From: Skermanella stibiiresistens SB22
Lineage (GTDB): Bacteria; Pseudomonadota; Alphaproteobacteria; Azospirillales; Azospirillaceae
Direction of reading: 5' to 3'
Length of the DNA: 64,000 nt
NCBI RefSeq assembly: GCF_000576635.1
Contig: NZ_AVFL01000007.1
Coordinates: 220,169 to 284,168 of the forward strand
Numbering within the stretch: the first letter of the stretch is position 1; every line of letters starts with the position of its first letter. A program made the translations under genes and the position numbers. Below the pieces are notes generated by a model. The model did no database searches. It was not told the DNA's origin and was given only the letters and a program-made list of their open reading frames with translations. This document shows positions 45,661 to 54,695 of the stretch, piece by piece.

Positions 45661-46287
45661 ATGGAACCCGAACATCACGAAGCCTTGAACGACCGTCTGC
45701 GCGAGGTGGCCGCGGTCGCCCAGTCGGTCCACGGCTTCATCAACGAACATGCCGGCGCGCTCCTCTATCAGATGGCGCGCTTCATCGCCCCGGTTCCAAC
45801 GGTGGTGGAACTCGGATCATGGCGTGGCCGCTCGACCATCTGGCTGGCGGCTGGGATCATGGACCGGGGAGAAGGCCAGGTTCACGCGGTGGACACCTGG
45901 CAAGGCACGCCGCATGAACCGGAGCACCGGAAACTGCTGGCCGATTATGGGCCGGACGAACTGTTCAACGAGTTTTGGGGCAACATGACGACCGCCGGCT
46001 TGGCCGATCGGGTCGAGCCGATCCGCGCGTCCACCAAGGAAGCCGCGCGGGGCTGGCCGGGAGATCGGCGGATCGGTTTGCTGTTCATCGACGCCGACCA
46101 CAATTACGAAGCCGTCCGCCAGGATTTCGAGTTCTGGTCGCCTTTTATGGCGCCGGGCGGCTATATCGTGTTCGACGACGTGCCGGATTGGCATGGTCCG
46201 ACGCGTCTGATCACCGAATTGCCGAAATGGTATCGCTTTCTGAAGGCCCAGCATAACCTCATCGCGTTCCAGAAGGCGCCGGGCTGA
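45661..46287 (+). CDS. Class I SAM-dependent methyltransferase (Methyltransf_24)
   Basis: 208 residues. Seen: motif I VVELGSWRGRSTIWLA near 48-63, motif with LFIDADHNYEAVRQDFEFWSPFMAPGGYIVFDD (a bound metal/SAM-loop region with DADH), and C-terminal LAQH-like helix. Typical of small O-methyltransferases or cephalosporin-hydroxylase-like enzymes. Substrate unknown. It lies between the DUF427 gene and its remnant. Confidence 0.82.
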   Translation: MEPEHHEALNDRLREVAAVAQSVHGFINEHAGALLYQMARFIAPVPTVVELGSWRGRSTIWLAAGIMDRGEGQVHAVDTWQGTPHEPEHRKLLADYGPDELFNEFWGNMTTAGLADRVEPIRASTKEAARGWPGDRRIGLLFIDADHNYEAVRQDFEFWSPFMAPGGYIVFDDVPDWHGPTRLITELPKWYRFLKAQHNLIAFQKAPG

Positions 46288-46315
46288 CGATCCCGATGAC
46301 TTCAGGTAAGCCCGT

Positions 46316-46423
46316 GTGGTCGATGGCGTCGAAAATCGCGACGCCACATGGTAATGTCCGCCAAGGAAAGCGGTCGCCGCCGGGGACCGCTTGTCGCGCT
46401 CGCGAGGGGCCGAGGTCCAGCGC
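46316..46423 (+). pseudogene. Decayed copy of the 3' half of the DUF427 gene
   Basis: Codons 46319-46354 read VDGVENRDATW then stop, matching VDGVENRDAAW of the intact gene at 45263; similarity continues as DNA to CGAGGTCCAGCGC at 46411-46423 with several indels and frameshifts. It lacks the N-terminal half. It indicates an old tandem duplication. Confidence 0.8.
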
Positions 46424-46479
46424 CGCGTGCCCGATGTCGGCACTTGACGATGGCGGGCGCGGACTTGACAGGGGATGTG

Positions 46480-47169
46480 ATGACGCCGGGCAAGAAGATC
46501 CTGCTGGTCGATGACGACGTGGCGCTGCGCCAGTCGCTGGCCGAGCAACTCCATCTCCTCGAGGAGTTCGAAACGACGGAGGCCGATGACGCCTCGGCGG
46601 CGCTTGGGTTCATCCGCCATGGCGCGTTCGACGCGATCCTGCTCGACGTCGGCCTGCCGGACATGGACGGCCGCGAGCTGTGTCGTCTGATGCGGCGCGA
46701 GGGTGTCCGCAGCCCGATCATCATGCTGACGGCCGCCGGGACCGACAGCGACGCCATCCTGGGTCTCGACAGCGGCGCCAACGACTATGTCACCAAGCCG
46801 TTCCGCCTGAGCGTGCTGCTGGCCCGCCTGCGCGCGCAGCTGCGCCAGTACGAGCAGAGCGAGGACGCCGTCTTCACCATCGGACCCTATACGTTCCGAC
46901 CCAGCGTCAAGCTCCTGCTGAACGAACCCCTCAACAAGAAGATCAGGCTGACCGAGAAGGAGACAGCGATCATCAAGTTCCTCTACCGCGCGGGGGAAAA
47001 GGTGGTCGGGCGCGACACGCTGCTGGGCGAGGTCTGGGGCTACAACGCCGGTGTCACGACCCATACGTTGGAGACCCACGTCTACCGATTGCGTCAAAAG
47101 ATCGAGCGCGATCCTTCCAACGCCGAGATCCTGGTGACCGAACCGGGCGGTTATCGATTGGTGCCCTGA
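46480..47169 (+). CDS. OmpR/PhoB-family response regulator
   Basis: 229 residues from the ATG at 46480. Seen: receiver with Asp11, Asp12 and phospho-acceptor Asp56, Thr84 and Lys106 (YVTKPF), then a winged helix with TEKETAIIKFLYR and TLETHVYRLRQKIERD. All key residues are intact. No histidine kinase gene is adjacent, so its partner is elsewhere. It may control envelope genes, by proximity only. Confidence 0.92.
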   Translation: MTPGKKILLVDDDVALRQSLAEQLHLLEEFETTEADDASAALGFIRHGAFDAILLDVGLPDMDGRELCRLMRREGVRSPIIMLTAAGTDSDAILGLDSGANDYVTKPFRLSVLLARLRAQLRQYEQSEDAVFTIGPYTFRPSVKLLLNEPLNKKIRLTEKETAIIKFLYRAGEKVVGRDTLLGEVWGYNAGVTTHTLETHVYRLRQKIERDPSNAEILVTEPGGYRLVP

Positions 47170-47338
47170 ACTGTCCGTGCTCTTGATTGATTTGGCCATG
47201 GAGCGCCCCTGTCCTTGGCGTTTTCAAGACACCGGCATTAAATTTCTGTTAGATTTGTGAATTCGGCTGTAATTCCCTTTCCCCGCCGGTGGGCTTGACT
47301 ATGATGCCGCCTCAACGCGGCAAATCCCCTGGGATCAC

Positions 47339-48154
47339 ATGGTCACCACCATCGAACCATTAGTCGCGACCGTCGTCCCTCCACCCTTCCCGGCTTCTTC
47401 GGCGCCGCGGCTATCGGTGGTGATTCCGGTCCACAACGAGGCCGACAACGTCCTGCCACTGCTGAGCGAGATCCGGACCGCGCTGACCGGCATAAGGGAT
47501 CACGAGGTGATCTTCGTCGACGACGGCAGCGACGATGGCACCGCCGCACGGCTGGAGCCGGATCGGGTGGCCACCGCGAATGGCGGTCCGGGGGTGGTGC
47601 GCGTGATCAGGCATGGCCATCGCACCGGCCAAAGCGCCGCTGTCCGAACGGGCGTGCGCGCCGCCAGGGGAACCTGGATCGCGACGCTCGACGGCGATGG
47701 GCAGAACGATCCGGCCGACATCCCCAGCCTGCTCGCCCGCGCCCTGGAGCCGGACGCCCCGGCCCTGATCGGCGGCTTGCGCCGCGAGCGCCGCGACATC
47801 TGGTCCAAGCGGGCGGCGACCAGGATCGCCAACGGGTTGCGCCAGGCCGTGCTGAGGGATGGCTGCGTCGATACCGGCTGCGGCATCAAGGTCTTTCGCC
47901 GCGACGCCTTCCTGGGCCTGCCGTTCTTCGGGGCGATGCACAGGTTCCTGCCGGCGTTGTTCCAGATCCATGGTCACCGGGTCGAGTTCGTCGAGGTCAA
48001 TCACCGGCCCCGCCGGCGCGGCGTGTCGAAATACGGCAACTTGGGACGGGCCGCCATCGGGATCGTCGATCTGATCGGTGTCCTGTGGTTGAAGCGGCGC
48101 ACCCACCTGCCGGATGCCATCATCGAGGATGGCCCGTACGGACCGGCGATCTAG
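47339..48154 (+). CDS. Glycosyltransferase family 2, dolichol/undecaprenyl-phosphate sugar synthase type
   Basis: 271 residues. Seen: VVIPVHNEADN, FVDDGSDDGTA, and the catalytic DGDGQNDP with Asp118-x-Asp120, then KVFRRDAF. No C-terminal membrane pair is evident, so it is closer to DPM1/ArnC-type enzymes that load a sugar on a polyprenyl phosphate. Upstream of the LAB_N and ArnT-like genes; together they resemble RgtE/RgtD systems of Rhizobium. Confidence 0.86.
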   Translation: MVTTIEPLVATVVPPPFPASSAPRLSVVIPVHNEADNVLPLLSEIRTALTGIRDHEVIFVDDGSDDGTAARLEPDRVATANGGPGVVRVIRHGHRTGQSAAVRTGVRAARGTWIATLDGDGQNDPADIPSLLARALEPDAPALIGGLRRERRDIWSKRAATRIANGLRQAVLRDGCVDTGCGIKVFRRDAFLGLPFFGAMHRFLPALFQIHGHRVEFVEVNHRPRRRGVSKYGNLGRAAIGIVDLIGVLWLKRRTHLPDAIIEDGPYGPAI

Positions 48155-48182
48155 GCTCTTTTCGACAGTAACGGGTGTCTCC

Positions 48183-48500
48183 ATGCTCTCCGTCTGGACG
48201 GTGATCGGTTTCCTGGGGCAGGCGCTGTTCTCGATGCGCTTCCTGATCCAATGGATCCACAGCGAGCGCATCAAGCGCAGCATCGTGCCGGAGGCGTTCT
48301 GGTACTTCAGCGTCGCCGGCGGCGTGACCTTGCTGTCCTACGCCATCTATCGGGAGGATCCCGTGTTCATCCTGGGTCAAGGACTCGGGCTCGTGATCTA
48401 CGCCCGCAACATCTGGATGATCCGGGGCGAGAAACGCCGGACGGCGACGATCCCCCGCGAGGCCCAGCCGCCCGACATCGGCGGCGTGTCGGTGTCGTGA
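48183..48500 (+). CDS. Lipid A biosynthesis N-terminal domain (LAB_N) protein
   Basis: 105 residues from the ATG at 48183. Seen: three membrane helices in the order FLGQALFSMRFLIQW, FSVAGGVTLLSYAI, and LGQGLGLVIYARNIWM, characteristic of LAB_N proteins that accompany GT2 and ArnT-like enzymes, perhaps as an undecaprenyl-sugar flippase. Its stop overlaps the ArnT-like GTG. Confidence 0.88.
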   Translation: MLSVWTVIGFLGQALFSMRFLIQWIHSERIKRSIVPEAFWYFSVAGGVTLLSYAIYREDPVFILGQGLGLVIYARNIWMIRGEKRRTATIPREAQPPDIGGVSVS

Positions 48501-50176
48501 GCGCCGCCGACACCGTACCGGCGCGTCCCTTCGGATCGTGGCTGAAGGGGTGGGCGAGGCGGGCGGCGTCGTTGACGGCGCTGACGGTACTCTGCCTGTT
48601 CCTCTTCCTGCCCGGCTTCCTCTCGCTGCCGCCGACCGATCGGGACGAGGCGCGCTTCGCCCAGGCGACGCGCCAAATGTTGGACAGCGGCGACTTCATC
48701 GACATCCGCTTCCAGGACGAGGCGCGGCACAAGAAGCCGGTCGGCATCTACTGGATGCAAGCGGCCGCCGTCACCCTGGCCGGAGGACCCGATCACGTCG
48801 GCATCTGGGCCTATCGCCTGCCGTCCCTGGTCGGCGCCATCCTGGCCGTGCTGCTGACCTTCCGGCTCGGGAGCAGGCTGTTCGGAGAGACCACCGGCCT
48901 GCTCGCGGCGGTCATCCTGGCCGGCACCGTGCTGTTGGCGGTCGAGGCGCGCACCGCCAAGACGGACGCGGCACTGCTCGCGACCGTGCTGGGGGCGCAG
49001 ACGGCGCTGGCCGAGGCGTGGCTGCGGCGACACGCGCGCGAACCGCTGTCGACCGGCATGGTCCTGCTGTTCTGGTGTTCGCTGGGGGTGGGCATCCTGC
49101 TGAAGGGCCCGATCATCCTGCTGGTGACCGGCGGCACCGCGGCGGCGCTGGTCTTGGCCGAGCGGCGGGCCGGCTGGCTGAAGCCCTTGCGGCCAGGGCT
49201 GGGCCTTCCGGTGCTGCTAATGATCGTGGCGCCTTGGCTGATCCTGATCACGCTCAAGACCCATGGCGCCTTCTTCGCCGAGTCGGTCGGGCACGACATG
49301 ATGGCCAAGATCGCGGGCGGGCAGGAGTCCAAGGGCTTCCCGCCCGGCTACTACACCCTGCTGTTCCCGGTGACGTTCTGGCCTTGGTCGCTGCTGGCGA
49401 TCCCGGCGGTTCCCTGGGTCTGGGCCAATCGGCGGGATCACGCGGTGGTATTCTGTCTCGCCTGGGTGATCCCGACCTGGATCGTGTTCGAGGCGGTGCC
49501 GACCAAGCTGTTCCACTACGTCCTGCCGGTCTACGCCGCCCTGGCGCTGCTGACGGCGCGGGCGGCCCTCGATGGGTTTGGCGGAACGCGTCGCTGGCTC
49601 CAACTCCTGGCGGTGGCCCTGTTCGCCTTCGTCGGCGTGGCGCTGGCCGTCGGGATGGCGGCGTTGCCGGCGGTGATGCAACGGGTCTTCGATCCGATCT
49701 CCCTCCTGTTGGCGGTCATCGCGCTGGCGGTGCTTGGGCTTGGCGCCGCGCTGACGCGGCGCGGGCAGGTGCGCCGATCGGCCGCGGTGGTGACCATCGG
49801 TGCGTTCGGGATGTACCTGCTGGCTTTCCAGACCGTCTTCCCCCGGATCGAAATCATCTGGCTGAGCCCAAGGATCGCCAAGGCGGTGGCCGATGGCAGG
49901 CCCTGCCCGGACACGACCCTGGTTTCGGTCGGCTTCACCGAGCCAAGCCTCGTCTTCCTGGTCGGCACCGGGACCGTCCTGACGGGAGATGGCGCGGTCG
50001 CGGGTCGGCGGATCGTCGAGGACGCCTGCGCCATGGCGCTGGTCGAGCTGTCGCAAGACGAGGCTTTCCTGGGGAAGGCGGCGGAGAGTGATGTTGTCCC
50101 GGTTCCACTGGAAACGATCAGCGGTCTGAACTATTCCCGTGGTCAGAAGCTGATGATGACATTGTATCGTCGTTGA
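48497..50176 (+). CDS. ArnT-like/PMT-family membrane glycosyltransferase
   Basis: 559 residues starting with GTG at 48497. Seen: DRDEARFAQATRQM with the catalytic-type Asp-Glu pair in the first periplasmic loop, RRLPSL-like, twelve or so helices, and a periplasmic C-terminal domain. Uses a polyprenyl-phosphate sugar to decorate lipid A or core. Family precedent: ArnT adds aminoarabinose; Rhizobium RgtD adds galacturonate. Coupled to the LAB_N gene. Confidence 0.88.
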   Translation: MSAADTVPARPFGSWLKGWARRAASLTALTVLCLFLFLPGFLSLPPTDRDEARFAQATRQMLDSGDFIDIRFQDEARHKKPVGIYWMQAAAVTLAGGPDHVGIWAYRLPSLVGAILAVLLTFRLGSRLFGETTGLLAAVILAGTVLLAVEARTAKTDAALLATVLGAQTALAEAWLRRHAREPLSTGMVLLFWCSLGVGILLKGPIILLVTGGTAAALVLAERRAGWLKPLRPGLGLPVLLMIVAPWLILITLKTHGAFFAESVGHDMMAKIAGGQESKGFPPGYYTLLFPVTFWPWSLLAIPAVPWVWANRRDHAVVFCLAWVIPTWIVFEAVPTKLFHYVLPVYAALALLTARAALDGFGGTRRWLQLLAVALFAFVGVALAVGMAALPAVMQRVFDPISLLLAVIALAVLGLGAALTRRGQVRRSAAVVTIGAFGMYLLAFQTVFPRIEIIWLSPRIAKAVADGRPCPDTTLVSVGFTEPSLVFLVGTGTVLTGDGAVAGRRIVEDACAMALVELSQDEAFLGKAAESDVVPVPLETISGLNYSRGQKLMMTLYRR

Positions 50177-50228
50177 ATGGTAAGGGCGCGGTAACGAATC
50201 ACCTCTAGAAGTACCCTGCAATGGGGCC

Positions 50229-51071
50229 ATGGCCTTGTCTTGGTCCCACCGTCAGTTTCTCGGCGATGGCGGGGCCATGATGCGAATTCTGTTTTCGGAA
50301 GGCCACGCTCCATCACTTCGATATGCGTCATGGTGTCTTCTGGCGGTATTGGCCCACATGTTGCTGAGCCATGTCGATCATTTGGCGTTCGAAGTGCTGC
50401 GGGCGACGGACCCCGCGGCTTCCGCCTTCTTCCGGACCTTGACCGAAGCGGGCGACAGCAAGTGGACCCTGGTGCCGACCGGGGTGATCGGATCGTGTCT
50501 GGTCCTGGCCGGGCTGTGGCTGGTCAAGGCGCGGCGGGCCGCGGCCGTGGCCCGTTGGACCGGATCGGCACTGCTCTTCGTCTTCGCCTCGATCGCGCTG
50601 TCTGGCATCATCGTCAACATCATCAAGGTCATCATCGGCCGGGCGCGTCCGAAGTTGCTGGACCAAATTGGCTTCCAGGGATTCGATCCGATGATCCTCG
50701 ACGCCAACTTCCACTCGTTCCCGTCGGGGCACACCAACACCGCGGTCGCGTTCGCGCTGGCGGTCTCGTTCCTGATCCCAGGCTGGCGCGCGCCGCTCCT
50801 GGCTCTGGCGGGAGCCATCGGCTTCAGCCGGGTGGCGGTCAACGCCCATTTCATGACCGACGTGATCGGCGGGGCGGCTCTGGCTTATCCCACCACCTAC
50901 TGGTTGCGGGCGCGGTTCGCGGCTCAGGGCTGGGTGTTCGCCCGGAGCGGTGCCGTGGGGTTCCAGCCGCAGTGGCCAGGCCGGCTATTGGCGCGGCTGG
51001 CCGAGAGGAGCCTGCGCCGCCCGCTGGACGCCTTGGGGGCGCCGGATGGACGGCAGCTTCGGCGGGCCTGA
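50229..51071 (+). CDS. PAP2-family lipid phosphatase
   Basis: 280 residues (an ATG at 50277 is a shorter option). Seen: all three PAP2 motifs, KVIIGRARP at 133-141, PSGH at 165-168, SRVAVNAHFMTD at 200-211, and six helices. Removes a phosphate from a lipid such as lipid A (LpxE/LpxF type), undecaprenyl pyrophosphate or phosphatidate. With the ArnT module upstream a lipid A role is attractive. Confidence 0.9.
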   Translation: MALSWSHRQFLGDGGAMMRILFSEGHAPSLRYASWCLLAVLAHMLLSHVDHLAFEVLRATDPAASAFFRTLTEAGDSKWTLVPTGVIGSCLVLAGLWLVKARRAAAVARWTGSALLFVFASIALSGIIVNIIKVIIGRARPKLLDQIGFQGFDPMILDANFHSFPSGHTNTAVAFALAVSFLIPGWRAPLLALAGAIGFSRVAVNAHFMTDVIGGAALAYPTTYWLRARFAAQGWVFARSGAVGFQPQWPGRLLARLAERSLRRPLDALGAPDGRQLRRA

Positions 51072-51107
51072 AAAAAATGGCTCCGTCGAGCCGTGCCGAC
51101 GGAGCCA
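51071..51107 (-). terminator. Intrinsic terminator for DUF3072 gene
   Basis: Stem TGGCTCCGTCG at 51078 pairs with 51097-51107. On the minus strand it is followed by seven T (51077-51071), so it serves the minus-strand DUF3072 transcript. Confidence 0.8.
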
Positions 51108-51232
51108 GAGTTCGCTTTACATGGAGGAACCGCACCACAGATGCGATGTCCCCTTTATGGGTCTGATCTGGTTAATGCAGCCTTAAGGTTAATGGAAAGA
51201 AAACCGCGTCCGAGATTTTTCCACCTGGAGCG

Positions 51233-51472
51233 TCAAGTTTGCTTGCCTCTACCCGTCTTGTTCTGCAATTCATCTATCCGGCGGGAGGCGTCGGCCTTGT
51301 TGAGCGAGGAGTCGAATTCCTCATGGGCCTCCTCGCTCAACGTCTTGAGGTATGACGCCTGCGCGCCGGTCATCGGCTCGTCACCCGTGGTCCAGTCGGC
51401 CGGGTCCTTCTCGGTGTTGGACGGTGTTCCGGCATCAGGTGACTTCGGGCTGTCGTTCGTGGCGTTCGCCAT
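51233..51472 (-). CDS. DUF3072 family protein
   Basis: 79 residues from the ATG at 51472. Seen: KDPADWTTGDEPMTGAQAS and YLKTLSEEAHEEFDSSLNK, ending RIDELQNKTG, the whole DUF3072 signature, with disordered N-terminus. Function unknown; small acidic soluble protein. The 151-base gap to the MBL gene should hold its promoter. Confidence 0.85.
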   Translation of the reverse strand: MANATNDSPKSPDAGTPSNTEKDPADWTTGDEPMTGAQASYLKTLSEEAHEEFDSSLNKADASRRIDELQNKTGRGKQT

Positions 51473-51623
51473 GGTCTCTCGCTCCTGCAATACGGATTCA
51501 CAGTATCAACAGGCTAATGCTGTTCATGTTTCGTTGCCATCTGGAATTTTTCTCGACTCCTTCGAAACCGCTCGCCACATTAGGGGCCATGTGCGAAAGA
51601 CATAACAATCGGCGGAGCGTTTA

Positions 51624-52460
51624 ATGCCGCCGTCCTCGACCGACTTCACCGTCCGCTTCTGGGGTGTCCGCGGCAGCATTCCGGCGCCGGGTCCCGAGAC
51701 GGCGCGGTATGGCGGCAACACGACCTGCATCGAAGTGCGCTGCGGCGACCGGCTGATGATCTTCGACGCCGGCACCGGCATCCGGGCGTTCGGCTGCCAT
51801 CTGGCGGGGCAGGGGCCGGTCGATCTCGACCTGTTCTTCACCCATACCCATTACGACCACGTGGCCGGCCTGCCGTTCTTCGCGCCGGCTTTCGATCCGC
51901 GCAACAAGCTGCGGCTGTGGGCCGGGCACCTGCCGCCGGAGCAGACCATCCGGTCCGTCCTGTGCGACATGATGATAGCGCCGCTGTTCCCGGTGCCGCT
52001 CGCGGCCTTCGACCATTCCTGCACCTTCAACGATTTCGAATGCGGGGTGACGCTGACGCCGGCGGACGGCATCACGCTGCGGACCGGGCCGCTCAACCAT
52101 CCCAACCGCTGCTGCGGCTATCGGGTGGAGTTCGGCGGCAAGGCGCTGGCGATCGTCACCGACACCGAGCACAAGCCCGGCGGTCCCGACGCCGACGTGC
52201 TCGACCTGGCGCGGGGCGCCGACGTCATGGTCTATGACGGCATGTACACCGACGCGGCCTATCCCCGGCATGTCGGCTGGGGGCATTCGACGTGGCAGGA
52301 AGGCTGCCGGGTCGCCGAAGCCGCCGGGGTTGGCCGGGCGGTGATCTTCCACCACGAGCCGAACCACGACGACGCCTTCATGGATGGCATCGCGGCCGAG
52401 GCCGAGGCGATGCGACCGGGAACGCTGGTCGCATACGAGGGTATGGTCATCACCCTGTAG
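51624..52460 (+). CDS. MBL-fold metallohydrolase
   Basis: 278 residues. Seen: RFWGVRGSIPAPG, then the metal motif THTHYDH with His74, His76, Asp78, His79, and late HHEPNHDD. The opening GVRGSIP is typical of PhnP/RNase Z-like hydrolases and cNMP-type phosphodiesterases. Substrate unknown. Convergent with the ABC operon nine bases downstream. Confidence 0.85.
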   Translation: MPPSSTDFTVRFWGVRGSIPAPGPETARYGGNTTCIEVRCGDRLMIFDAGTGIRAFGCHLAGQGPVDLDLFFTHTHYDHVAGLPFFAPAFDPRNKLRLWAGHLPPEQTIRSVLCDMMIAPLFPVPLAAFDHSCTFNDFECGVTLTPADGITLRTGPLNHPNRCCGYRVEFGGKALAIVTDTEHKPGGPDADVLDLARGADVMVYDGMYTDAAYPRHVGWGHSTWQEGCRVAEAAGVGRAVIFHHEPNHDDAFMDGIAAEAEAMRPGTLVAYEGMVITL

Positions 52461-52468
52461 CCGACTCC

Positions 52469-53641
52469 TCAGCGGTATGGGTCGGCGGCGTCGCGCAGGC
52501 CATCGCCCAGGAAGTTGAAGGCGAGCACCACCAGGATCACAGGCACCACGGGAAGCATCAACCAGGGGTAGAGAGCCACCACGTTGATGTTCTGCGCCTC
52601 GTTCAGCAGAACACCCCAGCTGGTGATCGGCGGCCGCAATCCGAGCCCCAGGAAGGACAGGGCGGTCTCCCCCAGGATCATGCCGGGGATCGACAGGGTC
52701 GCCGACGCGATCAGATGGCTCATGAAGCTGGGCAGCAGGTGACGTCCGATGATCCTGCGCGGGCTGGCGCCCATCAGCTGGGCCGCCGTGCAGAAGTCCT
52801 CCTCGCGCAGCGCCAGCAGCTTGGAGCGCACCGCGCGGGCGAGGCCCGTCCAGTCCAGCAGCCCCAGGATCAGGGTGATGCCGAAATAGATCAGGATGGG
52901 ACTCCAGGTGACGGGCAACGCCGCCGACAGCGCCATCCAGAGCGGCAGCTCGGGGAAGGAGCGCAGCACCTCGATGAAGCGCTGGATGACGTTGTCGATC
53001 CAACCACCATAATAGCCCGCGATGCCACCGACCACGATGCCCAGGATGAAGCTGATGGTGATGCCGATCAGGCCGACGGTCAGCGAGATCCGGGTGCCGT
53101 GCAGGATGCGGCTGAGCATGTCGCGGCCGAGCCGGTCGGTCCCCAGCAGGAACAGCGTGCCGCCCTCCGACGGGCAGGCCAGGTGCAGGTTGGCGGGGAA
53201 CAGACCCCAGAAATCATAGTCGTCGCCGCGGCAGAAGAACCGGATCGGCTGGATATCGGTCTTGTCGACGGTATAGACGCGCTGGAGCGTGTCCATGTTG
53301 AGTTCGTAGTCGTAGCCATAGACGAAAGGCCCGACGAAGCCCTCGTCGCTGAACAGGTGGATGCCCTGGGGTGGGGCGTAGATGTGGTGGATGTGCCGGC
53401 TGTCCAGCGCGTAGGGCGACAGGAACTCCGAGACCAGGATGGTGAGGTACATGAAGCCGAGCACCCCGGCCGAGATGACCGCCAGCCGATGGCGCTTGAG
53501 CTTCCACCACATCATCCGCCACTGGGACGCCATGAAATAGCGTTCCTGCTCCGGCGACATCTGTTCGACCGAGTAGGGATCGAACGGCGCCGTCGAGACG
53601 TAGTGGTCGAGCCTGCGGGTGTCGATCGGATCCGCGCTCAT
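52469..53641 (-). CDS. ABC transporter permease (OppC/DppC/YejE type)
   Basis: 390 residues. Seen: N-terminal cytoplasmic tail of ~50 residues, one helix, a long periplasmic insertion at ~75-170 (with FFCRGDDYDFWGLFP), then the BPD_transp_1 domain with EAA loop ALREEDFCTAAQLMGASPRRI. Such insertions are seen in members for oligosaccharides as well as peptides. Overlaps the partner permease by four bases. Confidence 0.88.
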   Translation of the reverse strand: MSADPIDTRRLDHYVSTAPFDPYSVEQMSPEQERYFMASQWRMMWWKLKRHRLAVISAGVLGFMYLTILVSEFLSPYALDSRHIHHIYAPPQGIHLFSDEGFVGPFVYGYDYELNMDTLQRVYTVDKTDIQPIRFFCRGDDYDFWGLFPANLHLACPSEGGTLFLLGTDRLGRDMLSRILHGTRISLTVGLIGITISFILGIVVGGIAGYYGGWIDNVIQRFIEVLRSFPELPLWMALSAALPVTWSPILIYFGITLILGLLDWTGLARAVRSKLLALREEDFCTAAQLMGASPRRIIGRHLLPSFMSHLIASATLSIPGMILGETALSFLGLGLRPPITSWGVLLNEAQNINVVALYPWLMLPVVPVILVVLAFNFLGDGLRDAADPYR

Positions 53642-54636
53642 CGCGTCGCCCCGCCTTCGAGCCGGATGCGCGGGTCGAGGGCCGCCAGCGCAAGATCGGA
53701 CAGGAAGACCCCGACCACCGTCAGCAGCGCCAGGAACATCAGGAACGAACCGGCCAGATACATATCCTGGCTACGGAGCGCGTCGAGCAGCATCGGCCCG
53801 GTGGTCGGCAGCGACAGCACGATCGAGACGACGGCGGCACCCGAGACGATCTGGGGCAGCAGGTTTCCGATGTCGGCGATGAACGGGTTGATCGCCATCC
53901 GCAGCGGGTACTTCCAGAGAACCTTGCCCGGCGACAGGCCCTTGGCCCGCGCGGTCACGACATATTGCTTGTGCAGCTCGTCCAGGAGGTTGGCGCGCAG
54001 CCGCCGGATCATGCCGGCGGTGCCGCTGGTGCCGATCACGATCACGGGTATCCACAGGTGCTCCAGCACCGACAGGAACTTGCCCATGCTCCACGGCGCG
54101 TCGATATAGGCGGAGTCCATCAGGCCGCCGATCGAGGTCCCGAAGGTGACGTTGGCGAAGTAGAGCAGCACCAGGGCCAGCAGGAAATTGGGCGTCGCCA
54201 GACCCAGGAATCCCAGGAAGGTCAGGCCGTAGTCGCCCAGACTGTACTGGTGGGTGGCGGAGTAGATCCCGATCGGGAACGAGACGACCCAGATGAAGAC
54301 GATCGTCGCGAAGGACACGATGATCGTCAAAAGCATTCGATCGCCCACCACGTCGGCGACGGGGCGGTTGTATTCGAACGAGTAACCGTAGTCGCCGGTC
54401 AGCATGCCACCCAGCCAGACGAAATACTGCTCGATCATCGGCTTGTCCAAACCGTAGGTCTCGCGCAGGAACTGGAGACGGCTCTGGTCGATCGCCTCGC
54501 CCCGGCTTTCCAGCTCGGTCACCAGGGTGGTCAGGTAGTCGCCCGGAGGAAGCTGGATGATGACGAAGGTGATGGCGCTGATCGCGAGAAGGGTGGGGAT
54601 CATCACCATGATCCGCCGTACGAGGAAACCCAGCAT
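53638..54636 (-). CDS. ABC transporter permease (OppB/DppB type)
   Basis: 332 residues from the ATG at 54636; the frame upstream is noise. Seen: MLGFLVRRIMVMIPTLL, six helices, GDYGYSFEYNRPV, and the EAA loop with YVVTARAKGLS. Forms the channel with the C permease at 52469. A 59-base gap separates it from the substrate-binding gene. Confidence 0.9.
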   Translation of the reverse strand: MLGFLVRRIMVMIPTLLAISAITFVIIQLPPGDYLTTLVTELESRGEAIDQSRLQFLRETYGLDKPMIEQYFVWLGGMLTGDYGYSFEYNRPVADVVGDRMLLTIIVSFATIVFIWVVSFPIGIYSATHQYSLGDYGLTFLGFLGLATPNFLLALVLLYFANVTFGTSIGGLMDSAYIDAPWSMGKFLSVLEHLWIPVIVIGTSGTAGMIRRLRANLLDELHKQYVVTARAKGLSPGKVLWKYPLRMAINPFIADIGNLLPQIVSGAAVVSIVLSLPTTGPMLLDALRSQDMYLAGSFLMFLALLTVVGVFLSDLALAALDPRIRLEGGATR

Positions 54637-54695
54637 GGTGATAGATCGTCCCTTCGGTCTTCGTGTTGATCTCGTGATGAGGTTCGGGCCGCCGA

